Of a stretch of DNA of 64,000 nucleotides, positions 8,539 through 16,515 are shown in pieces; the first letter of the stretch is position 1, and every line of letters begins with the position of its first letter. The notes beneath the pieces were generated by a model, which searched no databases, was not told the origin of the DNA, and was given only the letters and a program-made list of their open reading frames with translations. This DNA is from Xiashengella succiniciproducens. Lineage in GTDB: Bacteria; Bacteroidota; Bacteroidia; Bacteroidales; Marinilabiliaceae. Location of the stretch: the NCBI RefSeq assembly GCF_023674465.1, contig NZ_CP098400.1:2260801-2324800 (forward strand). The letters run 5' to 3'. A program made the translations under genes and the position numbers.

Positions 8539-9459
8539 ATGAAACACACAAACAAATTTTTAGCAATCCTTATAGCAAGTATCATAGCCTTTGGCTTTGC
8601 AGCCTGCAGTAAAGATGAGGACAATGATGCGCCCACATGTACGATAGTATCCCCTACTGATGGAGAAGAGATAACGCAGGGCAATACAGTAACTATTTCA
8701 GTTGAAGCGGAAGATGATGACGGCAGCATAGCAGAAGTGCGCTTCTATATTGACGGGGTGGGCAAAGGCTCTGCCAATAGCTTCCCTTATAATTATGAGT
8801 GGATAACCACCGAGGAAGAAATAGGGAGCCACACCATTAAGGCAGAAGCAAAAGACAATGCCGGCGCCACAAAAACAGACGAGATTACTGTTGCGATTGT
8901 TTCAAGCGGCGGCGGCGGTACTTTTACCGACCCACGTGACGGCAAGGTTTACCAAACCGTAACCATTGGCAACCAAGAATGGATGGCAGAAAACCTTGCT
9001 TATGAACCCAGCAGTGGTAATTACTGGGCATACGATAACAACAACAGCAATGTGGAAACTTATGGTTACCTGTACGACTGGGAAACAGCCTGTGATGTTT
9101 GCCCTGATGGTTGGCATTTGCCCACTGATGCAGAATGGACAGAGTTAACCGATTACTTAGGAGAAAATGCCGGAGGAAAACTAAAAGCAACAGGAACTAT
9201 TGAAGCAGGAACAGGTTTATGGTATGACCCCAACACCGGAGCAACCAACGAAACTGGCTTCACAGCCCTTCCGGGTGGCTACCGTGGCCTCGATGGGACG
9301 TTCGGCAGCATTGGCGGCTACGGTGGCTGGTGGAGTGCTACTGAGTACGATACCGATGGCGCCTGGTACCGGTCCATGCACTTCGATTACAGCAATGTGA
9401 CCAGGTACCTCGACTACAGTAAGGAGTTAGGGTTCTCTGTCCGTTGCTTGAGGGATTAA
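8539..9459 (+). CDS. FISUMP-domain surface lipoprotein, candidate DGR target
   Basis: A 306-residue exported lipoprotein (signal peptide, lipobox FAAC with Cys23). An Ig-like domain (about 30-120, with AEDDDGSIAEVRFYIDG) is followed by a Gly linker and a FISUMP/C-type-lectin-like domain (130-306; NQEWMAENLAY, CPDGWHLPTDAEW, GFSVRCLRD at the end). FISUMP domains are established acceptors of diversity-generating retroelement variation. From about 9270 the codons at Tyr/Asp/Gly/Ser/His/Leu positions end in C or T, as if derived from AAC/AAT. The gene is more GC-rich than its neighbours, and its cassette ends (GTTGGCA / CGCCAAC) match less well than the others, so it may have been acquired differently. 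Confidence 0.85.
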   Translation: MKHTNKFLAILIASIIAFGFAACSKDEDNDAPTCTIVSPTDGEEITQGNTVTISVEAEDDDGSIAEVRFYIDGVGKGSANSFPYNYEWITTEEEIGSHTIKAEAKDNAGATKTDEITVAIVSSGGGGTFTDPRDGKVYQTVTIGNQEWMAENLAYEPSSGNYWAYDNNNSNVETYGYLYDWETACDVCPDGWHLPTDAEWTELTDYLGENAGGKLKATGTIEAGTGLWYDPNTGATNETGFTALPGGYRGLDGTFGSIGGYGGWWSATEYDTDGAWYRSMHFDYSNVTRYLDYSKELGFSVRCLRD

Positions 9460-9506
9460 GACACTTTGACTATTTGATTATTTGGGGTATTGGGCTGCGC
9501 CCCATC
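9270..9506 (+). other. Putative DGR variable region and downstream hairpin
   Basis: The last about 190 bp of the FISUMP gene end in GGGTTCTCTGTCCGTTGCTT, an invariant-looking tail as expected for an initiation-of-mutagenic-homing segment. Beyond the stop comes a TTTGACTATTTGATTATTTG repeat-like stretch and a GGGC-TGC-GCCC hairpin (9492-9502). Codons at plausible binding positions are NNC/NNT (TAC, GAT, GGC, TCC, CAC, TTC, CTC, AGC), compatible with adenine-directed mutation of AAC/AAT template codons. No template repeat or DGR reverse transcriptase is in the window, so it would have to act from elsewhere in the genome. Confidence 0.5.
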
Positions 9507-9670
9507 GAATTTTTTTTAAAAATGAAGTTACATAGTGATTTACCTGTTTACAAATCGTTTTACTATCTACTATTGGGAATATTCGTATTTACTAAGGATA
9601 ATAAGTATATGGCAGGCGAGAGTTTGAAGAAATAAAATTAATGAATACCGTGAAATAAAAACCAACGAAA

Positions 9671-9800
9671 CGCCAACACGCAATATAACCAATGGCGGGC
9701 GCAGTGGTAGCTTGAAAGCCTCTGTACCGCGCAAAGTTTTGTAACGGTTGACAGGGATGTCTCCCGCAAAGCGCCACTGGCCATATTGCCACCGTTGGCG
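9671..9800 (+). repeat. attC7
   Basis: R'' CGCCAAC (9671-9677) differs by one base from the complement of the C6 start; R' GTTGGCG (9794-9800). Stem CAATATAACCAATGGCGGGC versus GCGCCACTGGCCATATTG; same subfamily as attC1. About 210 bp between the FISUMP stop and R'' hold only the hairpin region and no convincing gene. Confidence 0.85.
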
Positions 9801-9842
9801 GTAATTTTAAGAAACACAGTACGAACGATAAAACATACAATT

Positions 9843-10733
9843 ATGATTAAAACACTATTTAAATTAATTGGGATTGCATTCTTAATGACAGGTTGTAATC
9901 TATTGAATTCTGAAATTGACGGTGAAAAGGTTGATGTAAATGATTCAACAAAAATATACACATTTAAAGACAACGGAGAAAAAGTATCTGGAACAGTTGT
10001 TTTCTATGAACTTGACCCTAAAACAGCTAAGAAGTTTAAAAAATCAGTAAGAGAAGTAGCGGATGGAAAACGCATAAATAAAGGGTATGATTATTATCCA
10101 AATGGTTCTATTGGTGCAGAATATCCATATGATTCAAATGGATTAATTACTGGTACAGTAAAATACTATTTTGAAAACGGACAGCTTGGAGCAACGATTG
10201 AGTTTAAAGACAACAAAGAAAATGGATTAAGTAAAGAATATAATGACAAAGGAATTCAATCAAAGGAAATCGTTTTTGAAGCTGGAACAAAAGTAAAAGA
10301 ATACGACTTTGATGATAGTGGTAAAAAAATTATTCCTGCAATCGAAAAGCTTGAATTAGTTGAATATAAAACAGGGTTTTATGAATACAGGGATTTTAAT
10401 AGTTACCAGTTACTTTATCAACCAATGGTAATAATGAAATGGAAAAATATTTCTTCTGAGCCAATTACAGAAAAAATTGAAATGGAAGCAATATTTGTCG
10501 ACAATAAAAAAGGTGAAGAATGGAGTAAGGCATCTGATTATTTTCAGGGTTATTCAGACGCTCCTTTACAAGCAGGACTATCCAGACAATCATCACTTCA
10601 AAGTAGCGTAGGCTATACAAGTGCCTATGGTATCTATAAAGCTGACATTTCTTGCCAAATAATTATTAACAAACAATTATTCAAAACAATTAAAATTAAA
10701 AATGACTTTTTAACAACAAACAGAATCCAATAA
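9843..10733 (+). CDS. Lipoprotein with MORN-like (YwqK-type) repeats
   Basis: A 296-residue lipoprotein. The start chosen at 9843 gives MIKTLFKLIGIAFLMTGC, a clean signal with lipobox Cys18; the in-frame ATG at 9786 lies inside attC7 and is unlikely. Residues about 75-145 contain three MORN-variant repeats (YYPNGSIGAEYPY, YYFENGQLGATIEF, EYNDKGIQSKEIVF), a scaffold found in YwqK-type proteins. The C-terminal half is beta-rich and unassigned. It is first of two genes in cassette C7, 4 bp upstream of the next. The role is unknown; it would sit at the periplasmic or outer surface. Confidence 0.82.
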   Translation: MIKTLFKLIGIAFLMTGCNLLNSEIDGEKVDVNDSTKIYTFKDNGEKVSGTVVFYELDPKTAKKFKKSVREVADGKRINKGYDYYPNGSIGAEYPYDSNGLITGTVKYYFENGQLGATIEFKDNKENGLSKEYNDKGIQSKEIVFEAGTKVKEYDFDDSGKKIIPAIEKLELVEYKTGFYEYRDFNSYQLLYQPMVIMKWKNISSEPITEKIEMEAIFVDNKKGEEWSKASDYFQGYSDAPLQAGLSRQSSLQSSVGYTSAYGIYKADISCQIIINKQLFKTIKIKNDFLTTNRIQ

Positions 10734-10737
10734 TATC

Positions 10738-11352
10738 ATGAGTAACTCATTACCCAATCCAAGATTCTTATATCGTGGTGATTCTGACAGAAAAAACGAA
10801 CGAAAATTAAGAGAAACAATTTCAAGTGGAGTATTACTAACTAATTTATCAAATGGTGGTAATGGTAAGGAGATATTCACATCAGATTTTAATCAATTAA
10901 TAAATAAACATATTGGCATTGGTTGGTCTAAGACTCATTTCTTGTCTTTTACAGCTAATGAAGATAAGGCATTTTACTACGCAAGTGAAAGTGCTGTTTA
11001 TGAAGAGATTTATGATTTTCATGAAAAATGGGATTTTAGTATTTTAACTTTCGACTTTTCTACTTTACTTCAAGAAACTATTCGTGAATACAGCAAAGGG
11101 CTGTATTATGCCGAATTTCTCCCAACTTGCAAAGAATTTTATCCACGTTTTAAAATTTTGCTCGTTGATTCTTTTGAATATCTAAAAAATAAATACGATT
11201 CAAAATCTGATTTTCAGCAAGCTATTTTAAATGCCGAAAGAGACAATGAGTGGCTAATTTTACCATTGAACTATTTTGGTTTTACTGGGGAATTAACATC
11301 AAAACTTGACAATAATTGTATAACAGAAAAAAGAATATTTAGAGAATTATAA
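10738..11352 (+). CDS. Hypothetical protein, possible ADP-ribosyltransferase-like fold
   Basis: A 204-residue soluble protein without signal. The opening FLYRGDS, then HFLSFTANEDKAFYYASE (about 63-80), then NEWLILP near 170 follow the order Arg, Ser/Thr-rich beta strand, acidic residue seen in ADP-ribosyltransferase-like folds. I cannot confirm this; conservation has not been tested and the spacing is loose. It is the second gene of C7, 4 bp after the lipoprotein gene, and ends 11 bp before R'' of attC8. A NAD-consuming toxin or defence effector would be a reasonable hypothesis; otherwise unknown. Confidence 0.68.
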   Translation: MSNSLPNPRFLYRGDSDRKNERKLRETISSGVLLTNLSNGGNGKEIFTSDFNQLINKHIGIGWSKTHFLSFTANEDKAFYYASESAVYEEIYDFHEKWDFSILTFDFSTLLQETIREYSKGLYYAEFLPTCKEFYPRFKILLVDSFEYLKNKYDSKSDFQQAILNAERDNEWLILPLNYFGFTGELTSKLDNNCITEKRIFREL

Positions 11353-11362
11353 AAAAAACTAC

Positions 11363-11492
11363 CGCCAACATCGTGTATAAAACATTGGGGTTTAAGTGGT
11401 TATGTGAGCATTCTGCCCCGAATCAAGTTCAGTGTAACTCGACAGGAAAGTAGCCCGCAATCCCCAACGTTTCATACACGCGACCGTTATGG
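11363..11492 (+). repeat. attC8
   Basis: R'' CGCCAAC (11363-11369), 10-bp complement of the C7 start; R' GTTATGG (11486-11492). Stem CGTGTATAAAACATTGGGG pairs with CCCCAACGTTTCATACACG. Confidence 0.86.
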
Positions 11493-11614
11493 GCAATTTT
11501 AAAAATGAGCATAGCGGTCAATTATGGGCTGACCACCCGAGTATGAGAATAAAATGGAGTGATAAAAATTCCAAATAATTAGTTAAAAACAGTAAAAACC
11601 TTTTAAATTTACAG

Positions 11615-12886
11615 ATGATGAAAAAATTATTGATTTTATTTATAGTAGTAATTGTCTTTGGCAGTTGCCAAAAAGAAGAAGTCGGCAAAAACATTGTTGG
11701 AGATGAAACATTGATTAGCGATATTAATGTTTCAAAACTTAACAGCGAAGCAAAAAGGTATTATGGCAATATGGCAAAATTCATAAGCCTTACAACTTCT
11801 GACTTAAAAAGTATCCACGTGAGCAGGCTTAAATCTTCATCAAGTGAAGACACTGACAGTTTATTAAACCCTATTGTTGAAGAATTTGCTAATTTAGAAA
11901 TTGTAGATGAATCTGGTTCTCAAATTTCTTTTTTTGATTTATCGGATAGTGACAGAGAAATATTTTTAGACCATTGGGTTACTGCTTGTGCTGCCGATAT
12001 GACACCTAAGTTGAATGATTCTATTATCGGAAAAGAATTGGAGGAATATGTTCAGATACAAAACGATGCCTTTGATGAAGTAATGGAAGAATTGGGTAAT
12101 TCTGACACAACTAAATTAAAAAGTTCAGTAGCCAAATTATCACAAAACGAACTTTATGGAATGATTAGCTCAAGAGTTGTTGAGCGGATTAAGGAAAAGA
12201 GTGAAACATATGCCAATGAACTATTACAAAAAAAACCAGAACTATCAAGCACACTGAAGAGTTCAACAAGTCATCCCGATTATGTCGATCCAAGTAAAGT
12301 ATTAGAACAATTGAGAAGCCATGCTGATAGGGGTAATGTATTAATTAACTTACCGGGTTCTGTTTGGCTTTCTGCTTATCTTTTTTATTATGACCCACTC
12401 GCTATTACAAAATATGTAGGCATTGGTAAATATCCTCCTGGACATGTTAGTATAATTAAACAAACTAAATCAAATTTACCGACATCTATATATGGTGATG
12501 GTGTTACTATAAGCTCACAGAATGGGAGAGGTGTAATAGACGAAAATGTTAACACACATTGGAATTGCAAAGCTCATTTATGCTATGTTAAAAAAAGAAA
12601 ATGGCAATGGAGAGGTTTTAAAAGTGGATTTAAAACAGTTTACCCAGATGCAGACAAAGTAATTGCCTACGCTGAAAGCCAAATTGGAAAGCCTTATTGT
12701 TCGGGTTGGGATTTTATAACAGCTAAAAGCAGAACAAGTTGTTTTATTTGCACAACAATTACATGGCGTTCGTTTGACAGGGAAGGATTTAACATTCATC
12801 GCCTGTTAGCTCGTTGGATGCCAACAATTGCACCTGCCGATATTCTTTTATCAGACCATGTTGTTGAAAAACACAAAATCAAATAA
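11615..12886 (+). CDS. Lipoprotein with permuted papain-like (YiiX/C92-type) domain
   Basis: A 423-residue lipoprotein (signal LLILFIVVIVFGSC). The N-terminal 200 residues are helical and Ser/Lys-rich. The C-terminal part (about 235-410) looks like a permuted NlpC/P60-papain fold of the YiiX type: a His in GHVSIIK (about residue 272), then IGKPYCSGWDFIT and the putative nucleophile Cys in SCFICTTITWRSF. Such enzymes cleave amide or ester bonds, often in cell-wall or lipid-linked substrates; here it would act in the envelope. It is the first gene of cassette C8. ATG codons at 11615 and 11618 are both possible. Confidence 0.75.
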   Translation: MMKKLLILFIVVIVFGSCQKEEVGKNIVGDETLISDINVSKLNSEAKRYYGNMAKFISLTTSDLKSIHVSRLKSSSSEDTDSLLNPIVEEFANLEIVDESGSQISFFDLSDSDREIFLDHWVTACAADMTPKLNDSIIGKELEEYVQIQNDAFDEVMEELGNSDTTKLKSSVAKLSQNELYGMISSRVVERIKEKSETYANELLQKKPELSSTLKSSTSHPDYVDPSKVLEQLRSHADRGNVLINLPGSVWLSAYLFYYDPLAITKYVGIGKYPPGHVSIIKQTKSNLPTSIYGDGVTISSQNGRGVIDENVNTHWNCKAHLCYVKKRKWQWRGFKSGFKTVYPDADKVIAYAESQIGKPYCSGWDFITAKSRTSCFICTTITWRSFDREGFNIHRLLARWMPTIAPADILLSDHVVEKHKIK

Positions 12887-12888
12887 TC

Positions 12889-13341
12889 ATGAAAAATTGT
12901 ATTTTGATTTTAAGTTTAGTATTCCTTCTCGCATGCGAGAAGGAATATTTTCCTGATACAAATGATTATAGGGACAGTAACTTATTCGGGACATGGATTC
13001 GTTTACAGTTTCTTAGGGAAGAAGCTGATAATCCATTGGTTTTTGATTCTCAGGGGTATTGTGGTAGTACTGTTGGTTTTATTAATAGCAAAACAAATGA
13101 ATTATCATATCAAGATATTGATGGAATATGGTATGTTGAAGAACGTACTAGTAAAAATAATCTCATACATTCTAAAAAGCGATTTAGAAATGGAATTTGG
13201 GAACACACTGAAGAGTATTATTTCCAAAATGATACCCTTTTCTTAAGGGATTTAAGATATGATTGGGATACTTTGGTTAAATATAAATATCAGTTAGAAT
13301 ATGATGGGCCAAATTATGTTGGATTAGATTCAATAAATTAA
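12889..13341 (+). CDS. Small lipoprotein, hypothetical
   Basis: A 150-residue lipoprotein with signal peptide MKNCILILSLVFLLAC (lipobox LLAC, Cys16). The remainder resembles a small lipocalin-like or META-like beta barrel (LFGTWIRLQF near the start, then alternating strands such as EHTEEYYFQNDTLFLRDL), but no family can be named with certainty. It starts 2 bp after the papain-like lipoprotein gene and is the second gene of C8, so the cassette delivers two envelope lipoproteins together. An 11-bp gap separates its stop from R'' of attC9. Confidence 0.75.
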   Translation: MKNCILILSLVFLLACEKEYFPDTNDYRDSNLFGTWIRLQFLREEADNPLVFDSQGYCGSTVGFINSKTNELSYQDIDGIWYVEERTSKNNLIHSKKRFRNGIWEHTEEYYFQNDTLFLRDLRYDWDTLVKYKYQLEYDGPNYVGLDSIN

Positions 13342-13351
13342 CATAAACTGC

Positions 13352-13482
13352 CCATAACACGCAATATAGCAAAAAGCGGTGAATTGCTTAATTGGAACGG
13401 GGTTAGCCCCGTTTCAACTTCATCTCAGTTTGCTAGTGAATCGCTCGCAATCCGCTTCATGCCATATTGCCATCCGTTATGC
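13352..13482 (+). repeat. attC9
   Basis: R'' CCATAAC (13352-13358), 10-bp complement of the C8 start; R' GTTATGC (13476-13482). Stem GCAATATAGCAAAAAGCGG pairs with CCGCTTCATGCCATATTGC. Confidence 0.85.
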
Positions 13483-13589
13483 CGCATGCTAAAAAAAGAC
13501 TGCGACACTTAACGATTGATTGTTCATTGTTTGTTAGTATAATTTTTTAAATTAGGACTCAAAAAGATTAAATTTGTAGAAAAATTAGC

Positions 13590-14294
13590 ATGAATCTGCC
13601 TAAAAACATAAATCCTTGTCCAATTGTAGACGCGTTACTTGAAGTAAGGTTCACTTCTAAAATTAATGCCAATGCTGTTTTTGGATTAATTTATAGTGTA
13701 TTACAAAAGGAATTTCAAAAAGTTGAGACTTTACCGATTTTGCAACTACCCGATGTCGTTAGAGCAAGTGACCCAAATTTGAAATATAAACCTTACTACA
13801 AAATTTCAAATGAAAATTTTGTTATTCAAATCGGACCTGATGTAATTTCAATTAGTTCTTTCCCGAAATATTTAGGTTGGGAATTATTTTCTAAAATCAT
13901 TTTCGATGCGCTTACTAAAATTGAAAGTGTCGGGATTATCAATGTAATTGAAAGAATTGGTATTAGGTATATTAATTTCTTTGAAACTAATATTTTTGAA
14001 AAGGTTAATCTTAAGGTGTGTATAGGAGCAGATGATATACTTTATAAGAATACAATTGTAAGAACTGAAATTGAACAGGGAGAATTCAGCAGTACATTAC
14101 AAGTAGCTAATAATGCTATTATTAATGGAAAACTTGGCTCAATAATTGATATAGACACATTTGTAACTAAAAATTTAGATGTATTCTTTTCAAGAAAAAC
14201 TGAACTTATAAATGCCGGGCATTTAAAAGAAAAGGAATTGTTTTACAGTTTATTGAAACCTGAATTTTTAAACACACTCAATCCAACGTATTAG
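13590..14294 (+). CDS. TIGR04255-family protein
   Basis: A 234-residue soluble protein. The sequence run PCPIVDALLEVRFTS, LPILQLPDVVRASDPNLKYK, then IGPDVISISS and ERIGIRYINFF matches my recollection of TIGR04255, a sporadically distributed family of unknown function. It heads a tight three-gene unit in cassette C9: the next gene begins 2 bp after its stop and the third overlaps the second by an ATGA. Sporadic distribution and the operon with unknown partners are compatible with a defence or toxin-antitoxin-like module, but no catalytic motif is visible. Confidence 0.82.
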   Translation: MNLPKNINPCPIVDALLEVRFTSKINANAVFGLIYSVLQKEFQKVETLPILQLPDVVRASDPNLKYKPYYKISNENFVIQIGPDVISISSFPKYLGWELFSKIIFDALTKIESVGIINVIERIGIRYINFFETNIFEKVNLKVCIGADDILYKNTIVRTEIEQGEFSSTLQVANNAIINGKLGSIIDIDTFVTKNLDVFFSRKTELINAGHLKEKELFYSLLKPEFLNTLNPTY

Positions 14295-14296
14295 AT

Positions 14297-14608
14297 ATGG
14301 GAACAAATACTTATAATTCATTAGCTAATATTGTTTTACTTGCGACTATTAGTTCAAGTGTAATAAGTTTATCTTATGATTCTGACAATCTGATACCTAA
14401 AATGAATCATAATTATAGTTTTCAAAACAATATTGCAGATTGGAAAGATTTTGCATTTAATCAGTCGGTTGATTACCAGCTACAAGACGAAAGTATGGAA
14501 AAGCTACAGACAATAATTGATTTTTCTAAAAAGGTTCTCCAAAATACAAAAGACATTGATAGCGAGTTTGTAGATATCGTTAATGATAACTTTTGGGAAC
14601 TGATATGA
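14297..14608 (+). CDS. Hypothetical protein, middle gene of the C9 operon
   Basis: A 103-residue acidic protein. Residues 8-24 are moderately hydrophobic (LANIVLLATISSSVISL), perhaps one membrane helix or a buried helix; the rest is helical and polar. No homology recognised. It lies between the TIGR04255-like gene (2 bp) and a 205-residue gene whose ATG overlaps its TGA, so all three should be made together. Its small size and the coupling suggest an accessory or adaptor subunit of the C9 module. Confidence 0.72.
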   Translation: MGTNTYNSLANIVLLATISSSVISLSYDSDNLIPKMNHNYSFQNNIADWKDFAFNQSVDYQLQDESMEKLQTIIDFSKKVLQNTKDIDSEFVDIVNDNFWELI

Positions 14609-15222
14609 ATTTAGATGAAATTAAAATCTATTTGCCTAAATTCTTGTCAGCAGAATCTGACCGGGAATTATTTAAAGGTCTTAAAGATTTCCCTGATAAT
14701 ATTGATGAGAGATTGTATACTACATATCTACATGATACCAAAATAATATATCAAGGTGATGGCTTAAACAATCTGTTAGTTGTGAACCTCCCAAAATCTG
14801 AAATAAAACCAGTACCTGGTATTATTTTATCAAATACATGTGATATTGATTTACAAAACGAGAGAAATTTTCCTTCTCAGATTGTTTATGCACCAATTTT
14901 TAGTTTAGAAAAATATAGACAAACGCTTCTTAATAATTCAAAAAAAACTAAAGAACAGATTACTGACCACATAAATGCAATAAAAAAACAAGAGATTACT
15001 CAAATTTTTTATCTTCCAAAGTTTGATGGAAAACTAGAAGAATCTATCGTCTTTCTTGACAGAGTAAATAATATGCCTAACACTCTAATTGAAAGAGATA
15101 AAATTTCATCTAATAGGATTTTTACTCTAAGTGATTATGGAGCATATTTATTTTTATTGAAACTTTCTATTCATTTTACGAGAGTTCAAGATAAGGTTGA
15201 AAGAAAGAGTATTATTAAATAA
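14605..15222 (+). CDS. Hypothetical protein with SNTCDID motif
   Basis: A 205-residue soluble protein. The start is the ATG at 14605, which overlaps the preceding stop (ATGA). The motif GIILSNTCDIDLQNERN (about residues 70-86) recalls a group of uncharacterised proteins with an invariant Cys-Asp in a hydrophobic strand; function unknown. The C-terminal part contains a long amphipathic helix. Third gene of C9; its stop is 9 bp before R'' of attC10. Whether the Cys is catalytic cannot be seen. Confidence 0.75.
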   Translation: MNLDEIKIYLPKFLSAESDRELFKGLKDFPDNIDERLYTTYLHDTKIIYQGDGLNNLLVVNLPKSEIKPVPGIILSNTCDIDLQNERNFPSQIVYAPIFSLEKYRQTLLNNSKKTKEQITDHINAIKKQEITQIFYLPKFDGKLEESIVFLDRVNNMPNTLIERDKISSNRIFTLSDYGAYLFLLKLSIHFTRVQDKVERKSIIK

Positions 15223-15231
15223 AGCACGACG

Positions 15232-15361
15232 GCATAACATGTGGTATAAAAAATTGCCGGTGCAGTTCATGTTTCAAGGTTTTCACATCTATTAAAGTTC
15301 AGTGTATCTTGATAAGGAATCGCTTCGAACCCGGCAACATTTCATACCACCACCGTTGTGT
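15232..15361 (+). repeat. attC10
   Basis: R'' GCATAAC (15232-15238) complements the C9 start over 9 bp; R' GTTGTGT (15355-15361). Stem TGGTATAAAAAATTGCCGG pairs with CCGGCAACATTTCATACCA. Confidence 0.85.
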
Positions 15362-15405
15362 TTAATTATGAGAGACCACCTGCACAGATTTAAATAGACT
15401 TGAAG

Positions 15406-16083
15406 ATGAATGGAATTAAGAAAATATCAAATTCATTTGGACAGACACTGAAAGATAGTAACCTCCAAAATGTTTCGATTGGAATTGCTGAAACTCTTTC
15501 TGATAGCATGCTAGAAGATGGATTACTTAAGGACATACCAGTTATTGGAACTATCGTTGGACTGGGAAAAACTTCGATTAAAATAACGGATTTATTATTT
15601 CTTAAAAAAGTAATTTCCTTCTTATCAGAGCTTGAAAATGTTAGCATTAAAGACAGAAAGAAGATGATTGATAAGATTGATTCATCTGAAAAATTCAGAA
15701 TTAAGGTTGGTGAAAAGCTTTTATATATAATTGATAAGTGTGATGACCATGAAAATGCCCAATATGTTTCAAAGTTATTTGCTGGATATTTAGAAAGAGA
15801 AATTGACTACCCTGATTTTTTAAGGGGTGCGAAAGTGATTGAGCGGATTTACATTGGAGATTTGGTTGATTTCATAAAGGACGACAGGACAGTTTTAGAA
15901 CCAAATGAAATCGGAGACTATGAAGGTACTGGTCTTTATGAAACATATACAGAAGAAGTTAGCGTTAGAGACCAAGATGATTGGAAAGCTTCTGACAAAT
16001 ATATAGTTGAAGGTGGAGAAACCCGAGCATATATTACTGATATTGGAGACAAAATTAGAAAGGTTTTAAAGAAGAGATTGTGA
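15406..16083 (+). CDS. Hypothetical protein with GLLKDIPVIGTIVGLGKT motif
   Basis: About 225 residues, soluble overall with one hydrophobic loop (DIPVIGTIVGLGKT, residues 42-55) that looks like a membrane-touching or Gly-loop element, then helical segments (KKMIDKIDSSEKFRIKVGEK). Similar proteins of unknown function recur in scattered bacteria, in my recollection. ATG at 15406 preferred over TTG at 15400. First gene of C10; the next gene starts at a GTG overlapping its stop. Confidence 0.75.
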   Translation: MNGIKKISNSFGQTLKDSNLQNVSIGIAETLSDSMLEDGLLKDIPVIGTIVGLGKTSIKITDLLFLKKVISFLSELENVSIKDRKKMIDKIDSSEKFRIKVGEKLLYIIDKCDDHENAQYVSKLFAGYLEREIDYPDFLRGAKVIERIYIGDLVDFIKDDRTVLEPNEIGDYEGTGLYETYTEEVSVRDQDDWKASDKYIVEGGETRAYITDIGDKIRKVLKKRL

Positions 16084-16343
16084 CTGTAATAAAAGAAATA
16101 TGGGCTGATTGTATAGTATGTGAATATTATCAAGAATATGATGGCATTCAAGGATGTAATAAATTCGATTTGGTTGGACTGCCCGATAAATATCGAATTG
16201 GAACAAGTAAGAAATTTTGTTCATCATTTTCAACAAAAGGACCGAAATATAAGATTCCAGATATGTCAAAAATGGACGAAGGTGTTCTTTATTTTTATGA
16301 CCCAGATAATCCAAATGAATTGAAAGAAGATATAGATTTGTAG
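16080..16343 (+). CDS. Small four-cysteine protein (putative zinc ribbon)
   Basis: An 87-residue protein starting with GTG at 16080, which overlaps the previous TGA by the GTGA arrangement. Cysteines at about 11, 14, 26 and 47 (CIVC, GC, FC) could bind one zinc ion. No other motif. The overlap shows it is made with the upstream GLGKT-motif protein; a regulatory or partner role is likely but unproven. Stop lies 10 bp before R'' of attC11. Confidence 0.7.
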   Translation: MTVIKEIWADCIVCEYYQEYDGIQGCNKFDLVGLPDKYRIGTSKKFCSSFSTKGPKYKIPDMSKMDEGVLYFYDPDNPNELKEDIDL

Positions 16344-16353
16344 AAATAACTAA

Positions 16354-16483
16354 ACACAACACACGTTATAAAAAATTGCCGGGACAGTAGTATTTTCAAT
16401 ATTTGCAGGCCGCTTTTTTTCAGTTGTAACTTGACAATAGACGCACTCGCAACGGCAACTTTTCATACCGCAAACCGTTAGCG
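16354..16483 (+). repeat. attC11
   Basis: R'' ACACAAC (16354-16360), 10-bp complement of the C10 start; R' GTTAGCG (16477-16483). Stem GTTATAAAAAATTGCCG pairs with CGGCAACTTTTCATACCG imperfectly. Confidence 0.84.
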
Positions 16484-16515
16484 GCAATGGGCGCACTGCA
16501 TATAACCAGGAACAT

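Noticed and set aside
9444-9635. A 63-residue ORF after the FISUMP gene
   Set aside because: It overlaps the end of the FISUMP gene in another frame and the hairpin region; no start context or family.
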